A model generated the notes under the pieces. That model ran no database searches and had not been told where the DNA came from. It saw only the letters and a program-made list of their open reading frames with translations. From Sedimentitalea nanhaiensis DSM 24252 (GTDB lineage Bacteria > Pseudomonadota > Alphaproteobacteria > Rhodobacterales > Rhodobacteraceae), in assembly GCF_000473225.1 (NCBI RefSeq), contig NZ_KI421509.1:605470-669469 (forward strand): a DNA stretch of 64,000 nucleotides, read 5' to 3'. Shown piece by piece: positions 17,314 through 26,115 of the stretch. Position 1 is the stretch's first letter; each line of letters opens with the position of its first letter. The translations under genes were made by a program, and so were the position numbers.

Positions 17314-18768
17314 ATGACCACAGTCATCAAGAACGGAACCATCGTTACTGCCGATCTGACCTATAAGGCGGATGTGCTGATAGAGAGCGGAGTGATCGCC
17401 GAGATCGGCAAAGGCTTGAAAGGCGACGAGGAACTGGACGCAACTGGCTGCTACGTGATGCCGGGCGGGATCGATCCGCATACCCATCTGGAAATGCCGT
17501 TCATGGGCACCTATTCCAGCGACGATTTTGAAAGCGGCACCCGCGCGGGGCTGGCCGGGGGCACCACGATGGTGGTCGATTTCGCCCTGCCCAATCCGCA
17601 GGAGGGGTTGCTCGACGCGCTCAAGCGTTGGGACAACAAGTCGACGCGGGCCAATTGCGATTACTCGTTCCACATGGCGGTGACCTGGTGGGGCGAGCAG
17701 GTGTTTGACGACATGGAGACCGTGATCGAGGATCGCGGCATCAACACTTTCAAGCACTTCATGGCCTACAAGGGCGCGCTGATGGTGAATGACGACGAAA
17801 TGTACGCGTCTTTCCAACGGCTTGCCGAGTTGGGCGGAATCGCCATGGTGCATGCCGAGAACGGCGACGTGGTGGCGGAACTGTCTGCCAAGCTGCTGGC
17901 GCAGGGCAATACCGGCCCCGAGGCGCATGCCTATTCCCGCCCGCCGCAGGTCGAGGGCGAGGCCACCAACCGCGCCATCATGATTGCCGACATGGCGGGC
18001 GTGCCGCTGTATGTGGTGCACACCAGTTGCGAGGACAGTCACGAGGCAATCCGGCGCGCGCGGATGCAGGGCAAGCGGGTCTGGGGCGAGCCGCTGATCC
18101 AGCATCTGACGCTGGATGAGAGCGAGTATTTCAACACCGATTGGGACCATGCCGCGCGCCGGGTGATGAGCCCGCCGTTTCGCAACAAACAGCATCAGGA
18201 CAGCCTGTGGGCCGGGTTGCAATCGGGCTCTCTGAGCGTGGTAGCGACCGATCATTGCGCCTTTAGCACCGAGCAGAAACGCTATGGCGTCGGGGATTTC
18301 ACCAAGATTCCCAATGGGACCGGCGGGTTGGAGGATCGTATGCCGATGCTGTGGACCCATGGGGTGGCAACGGGTCGGCTGACGCCGAACGAGTTTGTGG
18401 CCGTGACTTCAACAAACATCGCCAAGATATTGAATTGTTATCCTAAAAAGGGTGCCGTTCTGGTCGGAGCCGACGCGGATCTGGTGGTTTGGGACCCGGA
18501 GAAGGAAAAGACCATCAGCGCGGCCAGCCAGCAATCGGCGATCGACTACAATGTATTCGAGGGCAAACATGTGAAAGGGCTGCCCCGGTTCACCCTGACC
18601 CGTGGCCATGTGGCTGTGCATGATGGCGAGATCCGCACTCAGGAAGGGCATGGAAAATTCGTCAAACGTGAGGCCAACATGTCGGTGAACAGGGCGCTGA
18701 GCAGTTGGAAAGAACTGACCGCGCCGCGCCCCGTCGAGCGCACGGGAATTCCGGCAACAGGGGTTTGA
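17314..18768 (+). CDS. hydA: Dihydropyrimidinase
   Basis: Opens the dihydrouracil/dihydrothymine ring to N-carbamoyl-beta-amino acid, the second step of the reductive pathway. The 484-residue amidohydrolase shows the full binuclear zinc site: H56 and H58 (DPHTH), carboxylated K153 (AYKG), H180 (MVHAENGD), H236 (VVHTSCED) and D313 (ATDHCAF). An AGGAGG ribosome site lies 8 bases before the ATG. The 161 bases after the hydrolase gene have no convincing gene, so hydA may be co-transcribed with it or have its own promoter. Confidence 0.95.
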   Translation: MTTVIKNGTIVTADLTYKADVLIESGVIAEIGKGLKGDEELDATGCYVMPGGIDPHTHLEMPFMGTYSSDDFESGTRAGLAGGTTMVVDFALPNPQEGLLDALKRWDNKSTRANCDYSFHMAVTWWGEQVFDDMETVIEDRGINTFKHFMAYKGALMVNDDEMYASFQRLAELGGIAMVHAENGDVVAELSAKLLAQGNTGPEAHAYSRPPQVEGEATNRAIMIADMAGVPLYVVHTSCEDSHEAIRRARMQGKRVWGEPLIQHLTLDESEYFNTDWDHAARRVMSPPFRNKQHQDSLWAGLQSGSLSVVATDHCAFSTEQKRYGVGDFTKIPNGTGGLEDRMPMLWTHGVATGRLTPNEFVAVTSTNIAKILNCYPKKGAVLVGADADLVVWDPEKEKTISAASQQSAIDYNVFEGKHVKGLPRFTLTRGHVAVHDGEIRTQEGHGKFVKREANMSVNRALSSWKELTAPRPVERTGIPATGV

Positions 18769-18841
18769 TAGCCTATCTATAAAGACAATTGAAAGCAACG
18801 GCTTGACTGGCAAGCATGGAGCCAAACATGACTGGGACAGA

Positions 18842-19624
18842 ATGAGCGAAACAACGGTAGTCGAGGCGAAGAACCTTGATCTGACCTTTCCGACCAACGA
18901 CGGCCCCGTGCAGGCGTTGAAAGACGTGAACCTGTCCATCGAAAAGGGCGAGTTCGTCAGTTTCATCGGGCCGTCGGGCTGTGGCAAGACCACGTTCCTG
19001 CGGGTGATGGCGGCGCTGGAGACGCCCACCGGAGGCACCATCACGGTCAACGGGGTCAGCCCCGAGGAGGCGCGCAAGAGCCGGGCCTATGGCTATGTGT
19101 TCCAGGCGGCGGGATTGTACCCTTGGCGCACCATTGCGGGCAACATCAAGCTGCCGCTTGAGATCATGGGGTTCAGCCGCTCCGAGCGGGACAGGCGCGT
19201 CAAGGACGTTTTGCAACTTGTTGATCTGGAAGGGTTTGGTGGCAAGTACCCCTGGCAGTTGTCGGGCGGCATGCAGCAGCGGGCCAGCATCGCGCGGGCG
19301 CTGGGGTTCGATGCCGATATCCTGTTGATGGACGAGCCGTTCGGGGCGCTCGACGAGATTGTGCGCGACCACCTGAACGAGCAGCTTCTGGCGCTGTGGG
19401 ACCGGACCGGCAAGACCATCGGCTTTGTCACCCACTCGATTCCCGAGGCGGTATATCTGAGCACCAAGATCGTGGTGATGAGCCCGCGTCCGGGGCGGAT
19501 CACCGATGTGATCGACAGTCCGCTGCCGCGTAAACGGCCGCTGGAAATCCGCGACACGCCGGAGTTCATCGAGATCGCCCACCGGGTGCGCGAGGGGTTG
19601 AGGGCGGGCCATGGCGATGACTGA
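18842..19624 (+). CDS. ABC transporter ATP-binding protein (nitrate/sulfonate/pyrimidine-type importer)
   Basis: The 260-residue ATPase has Walker A GPSGCGKTT, signature LSGGMQQRASIARAL and Walker B ILLMDEPFGALDE, and matches the SsuB/NrtD/ThiZ subfamily. The ATG at 18842 (MSETTVVEAKNLDL) is chosen over an alternative start at 18803 because homology begins there. It is the first gene of a four-gene importer (ATPase, two permeases, binding protein) directly downstream of hydA, suggesting uptake of a pyrimidine or a pathway intermediate. That substrate is inferred. Confidence 0.9.
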   Translation: MSETTVVEAKNLDLTFPTNDGPVQALKDVNLSIEKGEFVSFIGPSGCGKTTFLRVMAALETPTGGTITVNGVSPEEARKSRAYGYVFQAAGLYPWRTIAGNIKLPLEIMGFSRSERDRRVKDVLQLVDLEGFGGKYPWQLSGGMQQRASIARALGFDADILLMDEPFGALDEIVRDHLNEQLLALWDRTGKTIGFVTHSIPEAVYLSTKIVVMSPRPGRITDVIDSPLPRKRPLEIRDTPEFIEIAHRVREGLRAGHGDD

Positions 19625-19702
19625 TTTCAGGGGTATGGCACGCGTACATACTGCGTACATATGCTGTACATACGCCGGTGCCGACCGCGGGGCGGCGGCA
19701 TG
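19617..19702 (+). other. 28-codon ORF with GTACATA repeats, coupled to both flanking ABC genes
   Basis: An ATG at 19617 overlaps the end of the ATPase gene. The frame stays open for 28 codons (starting MTDFRGMARVHTAYICCTYA) and its TGA overlaps the ATG of the permease at 19700. Inside lie three imperfect tandem copies of GCGTACATA at 19642-19672. It may be a translational-coupling leader or just a spacer; no family is recognised. Confidence 0.3.
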
Positions 19703-20614
19703 AGGTCGGTTCTGCCGGTTCTGAGTGTGGTCGCGATGATCCTGGGGCTGTGGTACGCGGCCTGCCTGCCGATGAACATCAAGGGTGTGCTGACCGAGGC
19801 CGAGCGGGCCGGGGCGACCGTAACTCCGGAAGGCGGCAAGGCGCGGCGCGACATGTCGGAATTTGCCTTGCTGGTGGCCAACGGCTTTGCCATCCCCGCC
19901 ACCTGGGCGCAGGAGCGGCCAAGGCTGCCGGCACCGCATCAGGTGGCAATCGAACTGTGGGACACCACGGTGATGAAGAAGATCACCAGCAAGCGCAGCC
20001 TAGTTTATCACGGCTGGGTGACGCTGAGTGCGACGTTGCTGGGATTTGTCATCGGCACCGGGTTGGGCATTCTGCTCGCCATCGGTATCGTGCATTCGCG
20101 GGTGATGGACATGAGCGTGATGCCCTGGGCCATTGTCAGCCAGACCATTCCGATCATCGCGCTGGCACCGATGATCATCGTGGTGCTGTATTCGATCGGC
20201 GTTCAGGGGATCGTCCCCAAGGCGGTGATCAGCGCCTATCTGAGTTTTTTCCCGGTGGTGGTCGGTATGGTCAAGGGGCTGCGCAGCCCGGATGCGATGC
20301 AGCTGGATCTGTTGCGCACCTATAATGCCAGCAACGGGCAGGGGTTCTGGAAGCTGCGGTTGCCCGCCTCGATGCCCTATCTGTTTGCCTCGCTCAAGAT
20401 CGGCGTCGCCGCCTCGCTGGTCGGAGCGATTGTCGGCGAGTTGCCCACCGGGGCGGTATCCGGGCTGGGCGCGCGTCTGCTGGCCGGAAGTTATTATGGG
20501 CAGACGGTGCAGATCTGGTCGGCGCTGTTTGCCGCCGCGATCCTGGCGGCGGTGCTGGTCGGAGTGCTGGGGCTGATCGAGACGCGGGTGCTGAAACGGA
20601 TGGGGATGACGTGA
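19700..20614 (+). CDS. ABC transporter permease
   Basis: The 304-residue inner-membrane protein starts MRSVLPVLSVVAMILGLWYA. It carries the BPD_transp_1 permease core, with helices such as LLGFVIGTGLGILLAIGI and PIIALAPMIIVVLYSIGVQG. The EAA loop region is TYNASNGQGFWKLRLPASMP. The ATG at 19700 is preferred to 19661, which adds an Arg-rich tail. It is the first of two different permeases in this importer. Confidence 0.88.
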   Translation: MRSVLPVLSVVAMILGLWYAACLPMNIKGVLTEAERAGATVTPEGGKARRDMSEFALLVANGFAIPATWAQERPRLPAPHQVAIELWDTTVMKKITSKRSLVYHGWVTLSATLLGFVIGTGLGILLAIGIVHSRVMDMSVMPWAIVSQTIPIIALAPMIIVVLYSIGVQGIVPKAVISAYLSFFPVVVGMVKGLRSPDAMQLDLLRTYNASNGQGFWKLRLPASMPYLFASLKIGVAASLVGAIVGELPTGAVSGLGARLLAGSYYGQTVQIWSALFAAAILAAVLVGVLGLIETRVLKRMGMT

Positions 20615-20630
20615 TCGGCTCTGAGGCCAT

Positions 20631-20677
20631 GCGGGGGCCAGCCCCCGTCGCCCAGGGGCGACTCCCCCGGGATATTT
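20631..20677 (+). repeat. REP-like palindromic repeat, copy 1
   Basis: The 88-base gap between the two permease genes holds a GC-rich unit: hairpin GGGGGCCAGCCCCC, then GTCGCCCAGGGGCGAC, then TCCCCCGGGATATTT. A related unit in inverted orientation lies at 50893-50944, sharing CCGGGGGAGTCGCCC and the flanking AAATA. These look like a dispersed intergenic repeat family. Confidence 0.7.
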
Positions 20678-20702
20678 ACGGCAAGAGGAAGGGCTGCGGG
20701 GC

Positions 20703-21548
20703 ATGATATTGGTGGGTGTGGCGCTTTTGGTCTGGGGGCTGGGCTGGTGGGTGAATACCCGGCTGGCCGAAGGACCCCGCGCGCAGAGCCGCGCAATGCA
20801 ATTGCTGGTGCCGGTGATCTTTGGCGCGACGATTCTGCTGGTCTGGGAGTTGCTGGTCCGCGGCTTGCAGGTGCCGCTGGTGATCCTGCCCGCGCCCAGT
20901 CTGATTGCGCAGCGATTCGCGGGCAGCCTGCCGATCCTGTGGGCCGATTTTGTCCAGACCATCCTGAAGGGCGCGTTGGGCGGTTATGTGATCGGCTGTG
21001 CGGCGGCGTTTGCCACCGCGATTCTGGTGGATCGCAGCGATTTCCTGCGCCGTGGCTTGTTGCCGGTGGGCAATTTTTTGGCCGCGCTGCCGATTGTCGG
21101 AACCGCGCCGATTCTGGTGATGTGGTTCGGATTTGACTGGCACAGCAAGGCGGCGGTTGTGGTGGTGATGGTGTTCTTTCCGGTGCTGGTGAACACGGTG
21201 GCCGGGCTGAACGAGACCAGCGCGATGCAGCGCGATCAGATGCGCACCTATGCGGCGGGCTATTGGCAGAGTTTCTTCAAGCTGCGCCTGCCCGCAGCGA
21301 TGCCGTTCATTTTCAACGGGCTGAAGATTGCCACCACGCTGGCGTTGGTGGGGGCGATTGTGGCCGAATTCTTTGGCTCGCCCACTGTGGGCATGGGGTT
21401 TCGGATTTCGGCCAGCGTGGGACAATTGGCGCTGGATATGGTGTGGGCCGAAATCGTGGTGGCGGCATTGGCCGGATCGCTGTTTTATGGTCTGGTGGCG
21501 ATGATCGAGAAAGCGGTGACCTTTTGGCACCCGTCGCAACGCAGTTAA
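20703..21548 (+). CDS. ABC transporter permease
   Basis: The 281-residue permease is paralogous to the upstream one. It has six or seven membrane segments and the EAA-loop signature TYAAGYWQSFFKLRLPAAMP, with FIFNGLKIATTLALVGAIVAE after it. The ribosome site is weak (AGAGGA lies far upstream), perhaps because the intergenic repeat was inserted between the permease genes. It is expected to pair with the first permease as a heterodimer. Confidence 0.9.
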   Translation: MILVGVALLVWGLGWWVNTRLAEGPRAQSRAMQLLVPVIFGATILLVWELLVRGLQVPLVILPAPSLIAQRFAGSLPILWADFVQTILKGALGGYVIGCAAAFATAILVDRSDFLRRGLLPVGNFLAALPIVGTAPILVMWFGFDWHSKAAVVVVMVFFPVLVNTVAGLNETSAMQRDQMRTYAAGYWQSFFKLRLPAAMPFIFNGLKIATTLALVGAIVAEFFGSPTVGMGFRISASVGQLALDMVWAEIVVAALAGSLFYGLVAMIEKAVTFWHPSQRS

Positions 21549-21600
21549 CCAAAGATCCCGGCGTGGGCCGGGCAAAACCAACCAACAGGGAGATGTACGG

Positions 21601-22587
21601 ATGAAAAAGATACTGAGCGGAGCCACGCTGGCGCTGGCGTTGGGGGCGATGCCGGCCTTTGCGGCGGACGAGGTCAAGCTGCAACTGAAATGGGTTACCC
21701 AGGCGCAGTTCGGCGGCTATTATGTCGCCAAGGACAAGGGGTTCTATGACGAAGAGGGGCTGGATGTGACCATCCTGCCCGGCGGGCCGGACGTGGCCCC
21801 GCCGCAGGTGATCGCCGGAGGCGGGGCCGATGTGGTGGTGGAATGGATGCCCGCGGCGCTGGCGGCGCGGGAAAAGGGGTTGCCGCTAGTCAATATCGCG
21901 CAGCCGTTCAAACGCTCGGGCATGATGCTGACCTGCTGGGCGGATGTGGGCATAGAGACGCCGGAGGATTTTGCGGGCCATACGCTGGGCGTGTGGTTCT
22001 CGGGCAATGAGTTCCCGTTCCTGAGCTGGATGAACACTTTGGGTGTTGCGACCGATGGGGGCGAGACCGGGGTGACGGTGCTGAAGCAGGGGTTCAATGT
22101 CGATCCGCTGTTGCAGCGCCAGGCGGATTGCATCTCGACCATGACCTATAACGAATACGGCCAGGTGCTGGATGCGGGTGTGACCGCCGAGGAACTGGTG
22201 ACTTTCAAATACGAGGATCAGGGTGTCGCGACGCTGGAGGACGGCCTGTATGTGTTGGAAAAGAACCTGGACGATCCGGCCTTTGTCGACCGGATGGTGC
22301 GGTTCGTGCGGGCCAGCATGAAGGGCTGGAAATATGCCGAGGAGCATCCCGAGGAGGCGGCCGATATCGTGCTTGAGAACGACGCGAGCGGCGCGCAGAC
22401 CGAAGCACATCAGGTGCGGATGATGGGCGAAATTGCCAAGCTGACCGCAGGCAGCAACGGCGCGCTGGACGAGGGCGATTACGAGCGCACGGTGCAGACA
22501 TTGCTGTCGGGCGGCTCGGACCCGGTGATCACCAAGGCGCCCGAGGGGGCCTGGACCCATGCGGTGACCGCTGCGGCGCTGAAGTAA
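21601..22587 (+). CDS. ABC transporter substrate-binding protein (NMT1/THI5-like)
   Basis: The 328-residue periplasmic protein has a signal peptide (MKKILSGATLALALGAMPAFA|AD). The NMT1/THI5-type fold follows: VKLQLKWVTQAQFGGYYVAK, KGFYDEEGLDVTILPGG, VIAGGGADVVVEW. This family binds pyrimidine-like ligands such as HMP precursors, or riboflavin and sulfonates. Location in a RutR-linked pyrimidine cluster makes a pyrimidine base, nucleoside or dihydropyrimidine the best guess. GGGAGA precedes the start, and a strong terminator ends the operon. Confidence 0.9.
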   Translation: MKKILSGATLALALGAMPAFAADEVKLQLKWVTQAQFGGYYVAKDKGFYDEEGLDVTILPGGPDVAPPQVIAGGGADVVVEWMPAALAAREKGLPLVNIAQPFKRSGMMLTCWADVGIETPEDFAGHTLGVWFSGNEFPFLSWMNTLGVATDGGETGVTVLKQGFNVDPLLQRQADCISTMTYNEYGQVLDAGVTAEELVTFKYEDQGVATLEDGLYVLEKNLDDPAFVDRMVRFVRASMKGWKYAEEHPEEAADIVLENDASGAQTEAHQVRMMGEIAKLTAGSNGALDEGDYERTVQTLLSGGSDPVITKAPEGAWTHAVTAAALK

Positions 22588-22616
22588 CGCAGCAGCGCTC
22601 ATGGCTGAGCGGTTGC

Positions 22617-22647
22617 GCGGCTCCCTTTTGGGGGCCGCGTTTTTTTT
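22617..22647 (+). terminator. Intrinsic terminator of the pyrimidine-cluster ABC operon
   Basis: A 9-base-pair stem (GCGGCTCCC / GGGGGCCGC, one G-T pair) with a TTTT loop is followed by eight T at 22640-22647, 30 bases after the binding-protein stop. Confidence 0.9.
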
Positions 22648-22743
22648 CGCTGTTGGGGATGCGGCGTATCTTGGGGGATGACGGCCATGAGAATCCATGT
22701 CATATTTTGTTTGTGTTTCCATACTTGCTAAATTTGGTAAATA

Positions 22744-23457
22744 ATGCAGGATTTTGCGCAAGAATTCACAACAGCGATGACTCTGATCCTGACAGGAGAT
22801 TCCGAGTTGTGGGCAATTGTGCTGTTGTCGCTGCAGGTGTCGGTGATGGCCGTGCTGATTGCGGCGGTCATCGGCATGCCTTTAGGGGCGGCGCTGGCGG
22901 TCGCGCGGTTTCCGGCGCGGCGGCTCGTGATCGTCTTGCTGAACGCGCTGATGGGGCTGCCGCCGGTGGTGGTGGGCCTGCTGGTCTATCTGGTGCTGTC
23001 GCGGTCCGGGCCGCTGGGGGTTTTGCAGTTGCTGTATACGCCGACTGCGATGATCGTGGCCCAGGTGGTGCTGGTGATGCCGATCATCGCGGCCCTGACC
23101 CGGCAAACGGTCGAGACATTGGATGCGGAATATGCCGAGCAGCTGCGCAGCCTGGGTGTGTCGCGGCTGGCGTCGGTGCCGACGCTGTTGTGGGACGGGC
23201 GGATTGCGTTGGCAACGGCATTGTTGGCCGGGTTCGGTCGCGCCATCGCCGAGGTCGGCGCGGTGATCATCGTGGGCGGCAATATCAACCATGTCACGCG
23301 GGTGATGACGACGACCATCGCGTTGGAAACCTCGAAGGGGAATCTGGCCCTGGCGCTGGCCCTGGGGGTGATCCTGATCGGCATGGCGATCAGCGTGACC
23401 GGTTTGGTCAGCCTGTTGTCGCTGCGTCAGGAGGGCGAGGCGATGCGCCATGCGTGA
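22744..23457 (+). CDS. tupB: Tungstate ABC transporter permease
   Basis: The 237-residue permease has about five membrane helices and the binding-protein-dependent core (NALMGLPPVVVGLLVYLVLS; EQLRSLGVSRLASVPTLLW; FGRAIAEVGAVIIVGGNINH), which is the TupB/WtpB-like arrangement. It starts the unit tupB-tupC-tupA; tupC overlaps its last 8 bases. The A+T-rich bases just upstream presumably hold the promoter. TupA-type proteins discriminate tungstate from molybdate; which metal enzyme it serves is not visible. Confidence 0.88.
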   Translation: MQDFAQEFTTAMTLILTGDSELWAIVLLSLQVSVMAVLIAAVIGMPLGAALAVARFPARRLVIVLLNALMGLPPVVVGLLVYLVLSRSGPLGVLQLLYTPTAMIVAQVVLVMPIIAALTRQTVETLDAEYAEQLRSLGVSRLASVPTLLWDGRIALATALLAGFGRAIAEVGAVIIVGGNINHVTRVMTTTIALETSKGNLALALALGVILIGMAISVTGLVSLLSLRQEGEAMRHA

Positions 23458-24193
23458 TCTGCCGGTTCTCGAAATGGGCCAACAGCCGATGATCGAGGCC
23501 GAGGGCCTGCGGATCGGGCGCAATGGCGAGCGGTTGCTGGATCTGCGCTATCTGGCGCTGGACGGGCCGGGGCCGACCCTGATCATGGGGCCGAACGGCG
23601 CCGGCAAGAGCCTGCTGTTGCGGTGCCTGCACGGGTTGATCGCGCCGGATGCGGGGCAGGTGCGTCAGGACGGTGTGCCGATCGGTGCAGAAAGCCGGGC
23701 GCGCCAGGGCATGGTGTTTCAGACCCCGGTGCTGCTGCGCCGGTCGGTGGCGGCCAATCTGGACTATGTGCTGAAACGCCACCGGCTGACACGGGCCCGG
23801 CGTCGGGCGCGGATCGAGGCGCTGCTGGCCGAGGGTGGGCTGGCCGGCAAGGGGCGGCAATCGGCACGCAGCCTGTCGGGCGGCGAAGGTCAGCGGCTGG
23901 CGATCCTGCGCGCGTTGGCAACCGAGCCGGATGTGTTGTTTCTGGACGAGCCGACCAGCGCGCTGGACCCGGCGGCGACGCAGGACATCGAGGCGATGAT
24001 TCTGCGCGCTGCACGCCGGGGCACCCGTATCGTGATGGTCACCCATGACATCGGCCAGGCCCGCCGGCTGGGCCACGACATTGTGCTGATGCATCAGGGC
24101 CGCATTGCGGAACACAGTCTGGCGCACGATTTTTTTGACGACCCGCAAAGCCAGGCCGGACGCCGGTTTCTGGCCGGGTCGCTGGTTTTGTAA
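23450..24193 (+). CDS. tupC: Tungstate ABC transporter ATP-binding protein
   Basis: The 247-residue ATPase has Walker A MGPNGAGKS, signature RSLSGGEGQRLAILRAL and Walker B LFLDEPTSALDP. The start overlaps the tupB end (ATG at 23450, tupB stop at 23457), so translation is coupled. It energises the TupB channel. Length and motifs fit the TupC/ModC-like group without a C-terminal molybdate-binding domain. Confidence 0.88.
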   Translation: MRDLPVLEMGQQPMIEAEGLRIGRNGERLLDLRYLALDGPGPTLIMGPNGAGKSLLLRCLHGLIAPDAGQVRQDGVPIGAESRARQGMVFQTPVLLRRSVAANLDYVLKRHRLTRARRRARIEALLAEGGLAGKGRQSARSLSGGEGQRLAILRALATEPDVLFLDEPTSALDPAATQDIEAMILRAARRGTRIVMVTHDIGQARRLGHDIVLMHQGRIAEHSLAHDFFDDPQSQAGRRFLAGSLVL

Positions 24194-24218
24194 CCCCTTG
24201 AATATTGGAGTGAAGGGA

Positions 24219-25034
24219 ATGATCGGAACTTGGATCCGGGCCGGAGTTTTGGCCATAGGACTCGGTGCAACCGCGGCGGTGGCGCAGGAGAATTTCATCG
24301 TGGTGCAATCCACCACCTCGACCCAGAACTCGGGCCTTCTGGATGCGATCCTGCCCGAATTTCAGGAGCTGTCGGGCGTCGAGGTGCGGGTGGTGGCCGT
24401 GGGCACCGGGCAGGCGATCAAGAACGCGATGAACGGCGATGGCGACGTATTGTTGGTGCATGCCAAACCCGCCGAAGAGAAATTCGTTTCCGATGGCTGG
24501 GGCGTGTCGCGCCAGGACGTGATGTACAACGATTTTGTGCTGATCGGCCCCTCGGCGGACCCGGCAGAGATTGCCGGGGGCAAGGATATCGTGGCGGCGC
24601 TGAGCGCGATTGCCAAGGCGCAGGCGCCGTTTGCCTCGCGCGGGGATGACAGCGGCACCCACAAGGCCGAGCTGCGCCATTGGGGTGACACCGGCATCGA
24701 CGTGGCGGCGGCGTCGGGCGATTGGTATCGCGAGACGGGGTCGGGCATGGGCGCGACGCTGAACGCGGCGACCGGCATGGGGGCCTATGTGCTGAGCGAC
24801 CGCGCCACCTGGATCGCCTTTGGCAACAAGGACGGCATGGAGGTTCTGGTCGAGGGCGACCCGCGCCTGTTCAACCAGTATGGCGTGATCCTGGTCAACC
24901 CGGACAGGCATCCGGGTGTGAAGGCGGTCGAAGGACAGGCGTTCATCGACTGGCTGACCGGGGACGCGGGGCAGGCGGCCATCGCCGGATATACCCGCGA
25001 CGGTCAACAGCTGTTTTTCCCCAACGCCAAATAA
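24219..25034 (+). CDS. tupA: Tungstate-binding protein
   Basis: The 271-residue periplasmic protein begins MIGTWIRAGVLAIGLGATAA with cleavage near VAQ|EN. It carries the TupA oxyanion-binding motifs VVQSTTSTQNSGLLDAI (the TTTS-type motif) and FASRGDDSGTHKAE, with GSGMGATLNAAT and YVLSDRATW also typical. The ATG at 24219 gives a proper signal peptide, unlike the upstream open frame. Last gene of the tup unit. Confidence 0.92.
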   Translation: MIGTWIRAGVLAIGLGATAAVAQENFIVVQSTTSTQNSGLLDAILPEFQELSGVEVRVVAVGTGQAIKNAMNGDGDVLLVHAKPAEEKFVSDGWGVSRQDVMYNDFVLIGPSADPAEIAGGKDIVAALSAIAKAQAPFASRGDDSGTHKAELRHWGDTGIDVAAASGDWYRETGSGMGATLNAATGMGAYVLSDRATWIAFGNKDGMEVLVEGDPRLFNQYGVILVNPDRHPGVKAVEGQAFIDWLTGDAGQAAIAGYTRDGQQLFFPNAK

Positions 25035-25266
25035 ACCCAACCGCCCCCATCGGGTGACAGCCGCCATTGGCCAGTGTTGCGGCAGAGTGTGAGCGCTCTG
25101 CCGCCCAATCTATGTCTGGCCGCTTGTAACGCCCGACCCGGACGATCCCGCGCCCGGCCCGCGCCGTGGTTCCGGTCGCCCGAGGGCAGGTCTCGCGCCA
25201 GGCGATCTTGACCTTTCCGCCGTATTTGCCACGGTGGTGATCGCCTGACGGCTGCCGAATCATCGG
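25035..25266. other. Non-coding stretch downstream of tupA, no gene recognised
   Basis: About 230 bases without a convincing frame. They separate the intact tup operon from transposase debris, so this may be the left edge of the degraded accessory region. Confidence 0.4.
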
Positions 25267-25500
25267 ATGGGCAATGGGCAGACAGCACAGCTGGTCATCG
25301 AGGCAATGGACATGGCTGTAACACAGCGCAAACCCGACAGCGTCATTCATCATGGCGACCAGGGATCGCAATACACATCCGTGGCCTTTGGCATACGCTG
25401 CAATGAAATGGGTGTGCGCCCGTCAATCGGATCAGTCGGAGATTGCCATGGCAGTGCGATTGCACTGCTCTCCAACCTTGGACCGCCGGAAGGTAGGTTT
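25267..25500 (+). pseudogene. Remnant of an IS3-family transposase (orfB)
   Basis: The translation from 25267 includes PDSVIHHGDQGSQYTSVAFG and MGVRPSIGSVGDCHGSAIAL, the catalytic-core region of IS3-group OrfB proteins (HSDxGSQYTS... GSVGDCYDNA). It then loses similarity near 25,470, before the catalytic Glu region. No partner orfA or terminal repeats are seen. Confidence 0.8.
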
Positions 25501-25533
25501 TTCCGGTTGTCTCACGATGACGGGCTGGTGACG

Positions 25534-26076
25534 CTAGAAAAAGCTAACTTCAGACGCGGCGACACTGCTTATCAATCCGCCAGTGTTGACAGCACAATAT
25601 ATAGATCTGGGTGGGCGAGCAGCCTCGTCAACGCTGCGCTCAACCCAGCGTCTAACTTCCATCGTCTTCAACGACTGCGACAGGGCGCGATCCGTAATCG
25701 TATGCAGGTTTCGTTTGATATCATTGAAATGACTCGGTCTGTGGAGCGCTGTCAGCACAGGCAGTGTCCATGAACGGCGAAGCAAATCCCGATCTTCTTC
25801 AGCGGTGACACTTTGAATTTTGCTGGCAATGGCGGCAGCAGAAACGCCAGGCTTTGTAAGGCGAAACTCTGGACGAAGCGGATGGCCATAGCCGGGGTTT
25901 CGTTCCAACAATCCCATTGAGATCAAGTGGTCCATGCTTTGCGCGAAAGCAGTCCTGCTCGCTCCGGTGGCAGCCAATAGCGGCGCTTGTCGCCCGGCAA
26001 TGCCTGCGTGCAGGCTCGCCAGAATAGGAATGGCCCAAGCTCTTGACGTGGTGTTGACAAACGTTCTAATGTCCAT
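25534..26076 (-). CDS. HxlR-like winged-helix regulator
   Basis: The 180-residue protein appears to hold two winged-helix units: an N-terminal one (AWAIPILASLHAG...GASRTAFAQSMDHLISMGLLERNPGYGHPLRPEF) and a C-terminal one with the HxlR pattern (WTLPVLTALHRPSHFNDIKR...ALSQSLKTMEVRRWVERSV). It is divergent from the VOC gene at 26116 with a 39-base gap, so it probably controls that gene. Base composition is lower in GC than the core genes, consistent with acquired DNA. Confidence 0.7.
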   Translation of the reverse strand: MDIRTFVNTTSRAWAIPILASLHAGIAGRQAPLLAATGASRTAFAQSMDHLISMGLLERNPGYGHPLRPEFRLTKPGVSAAAIASKIQSVTAEEDRDLLRRSWTLPVLTALHRPSHFNDIKRNLHTITDRALSQSLKTMEVRRWVERSVDEAARPPRSIYCAVNTGGLISSVAASEVSFF

Positions 26077-26115
26077 AAAGTATAGTTAGTATAGATTTAA
26101 TCATCAGGGAAGACC

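Noticed and set aside
18773-19939. 388-codon frame antisense to the ABC ATPase
   Set aside because: Shadow frame; the ATPase motifs on the other strand are unambiguous.
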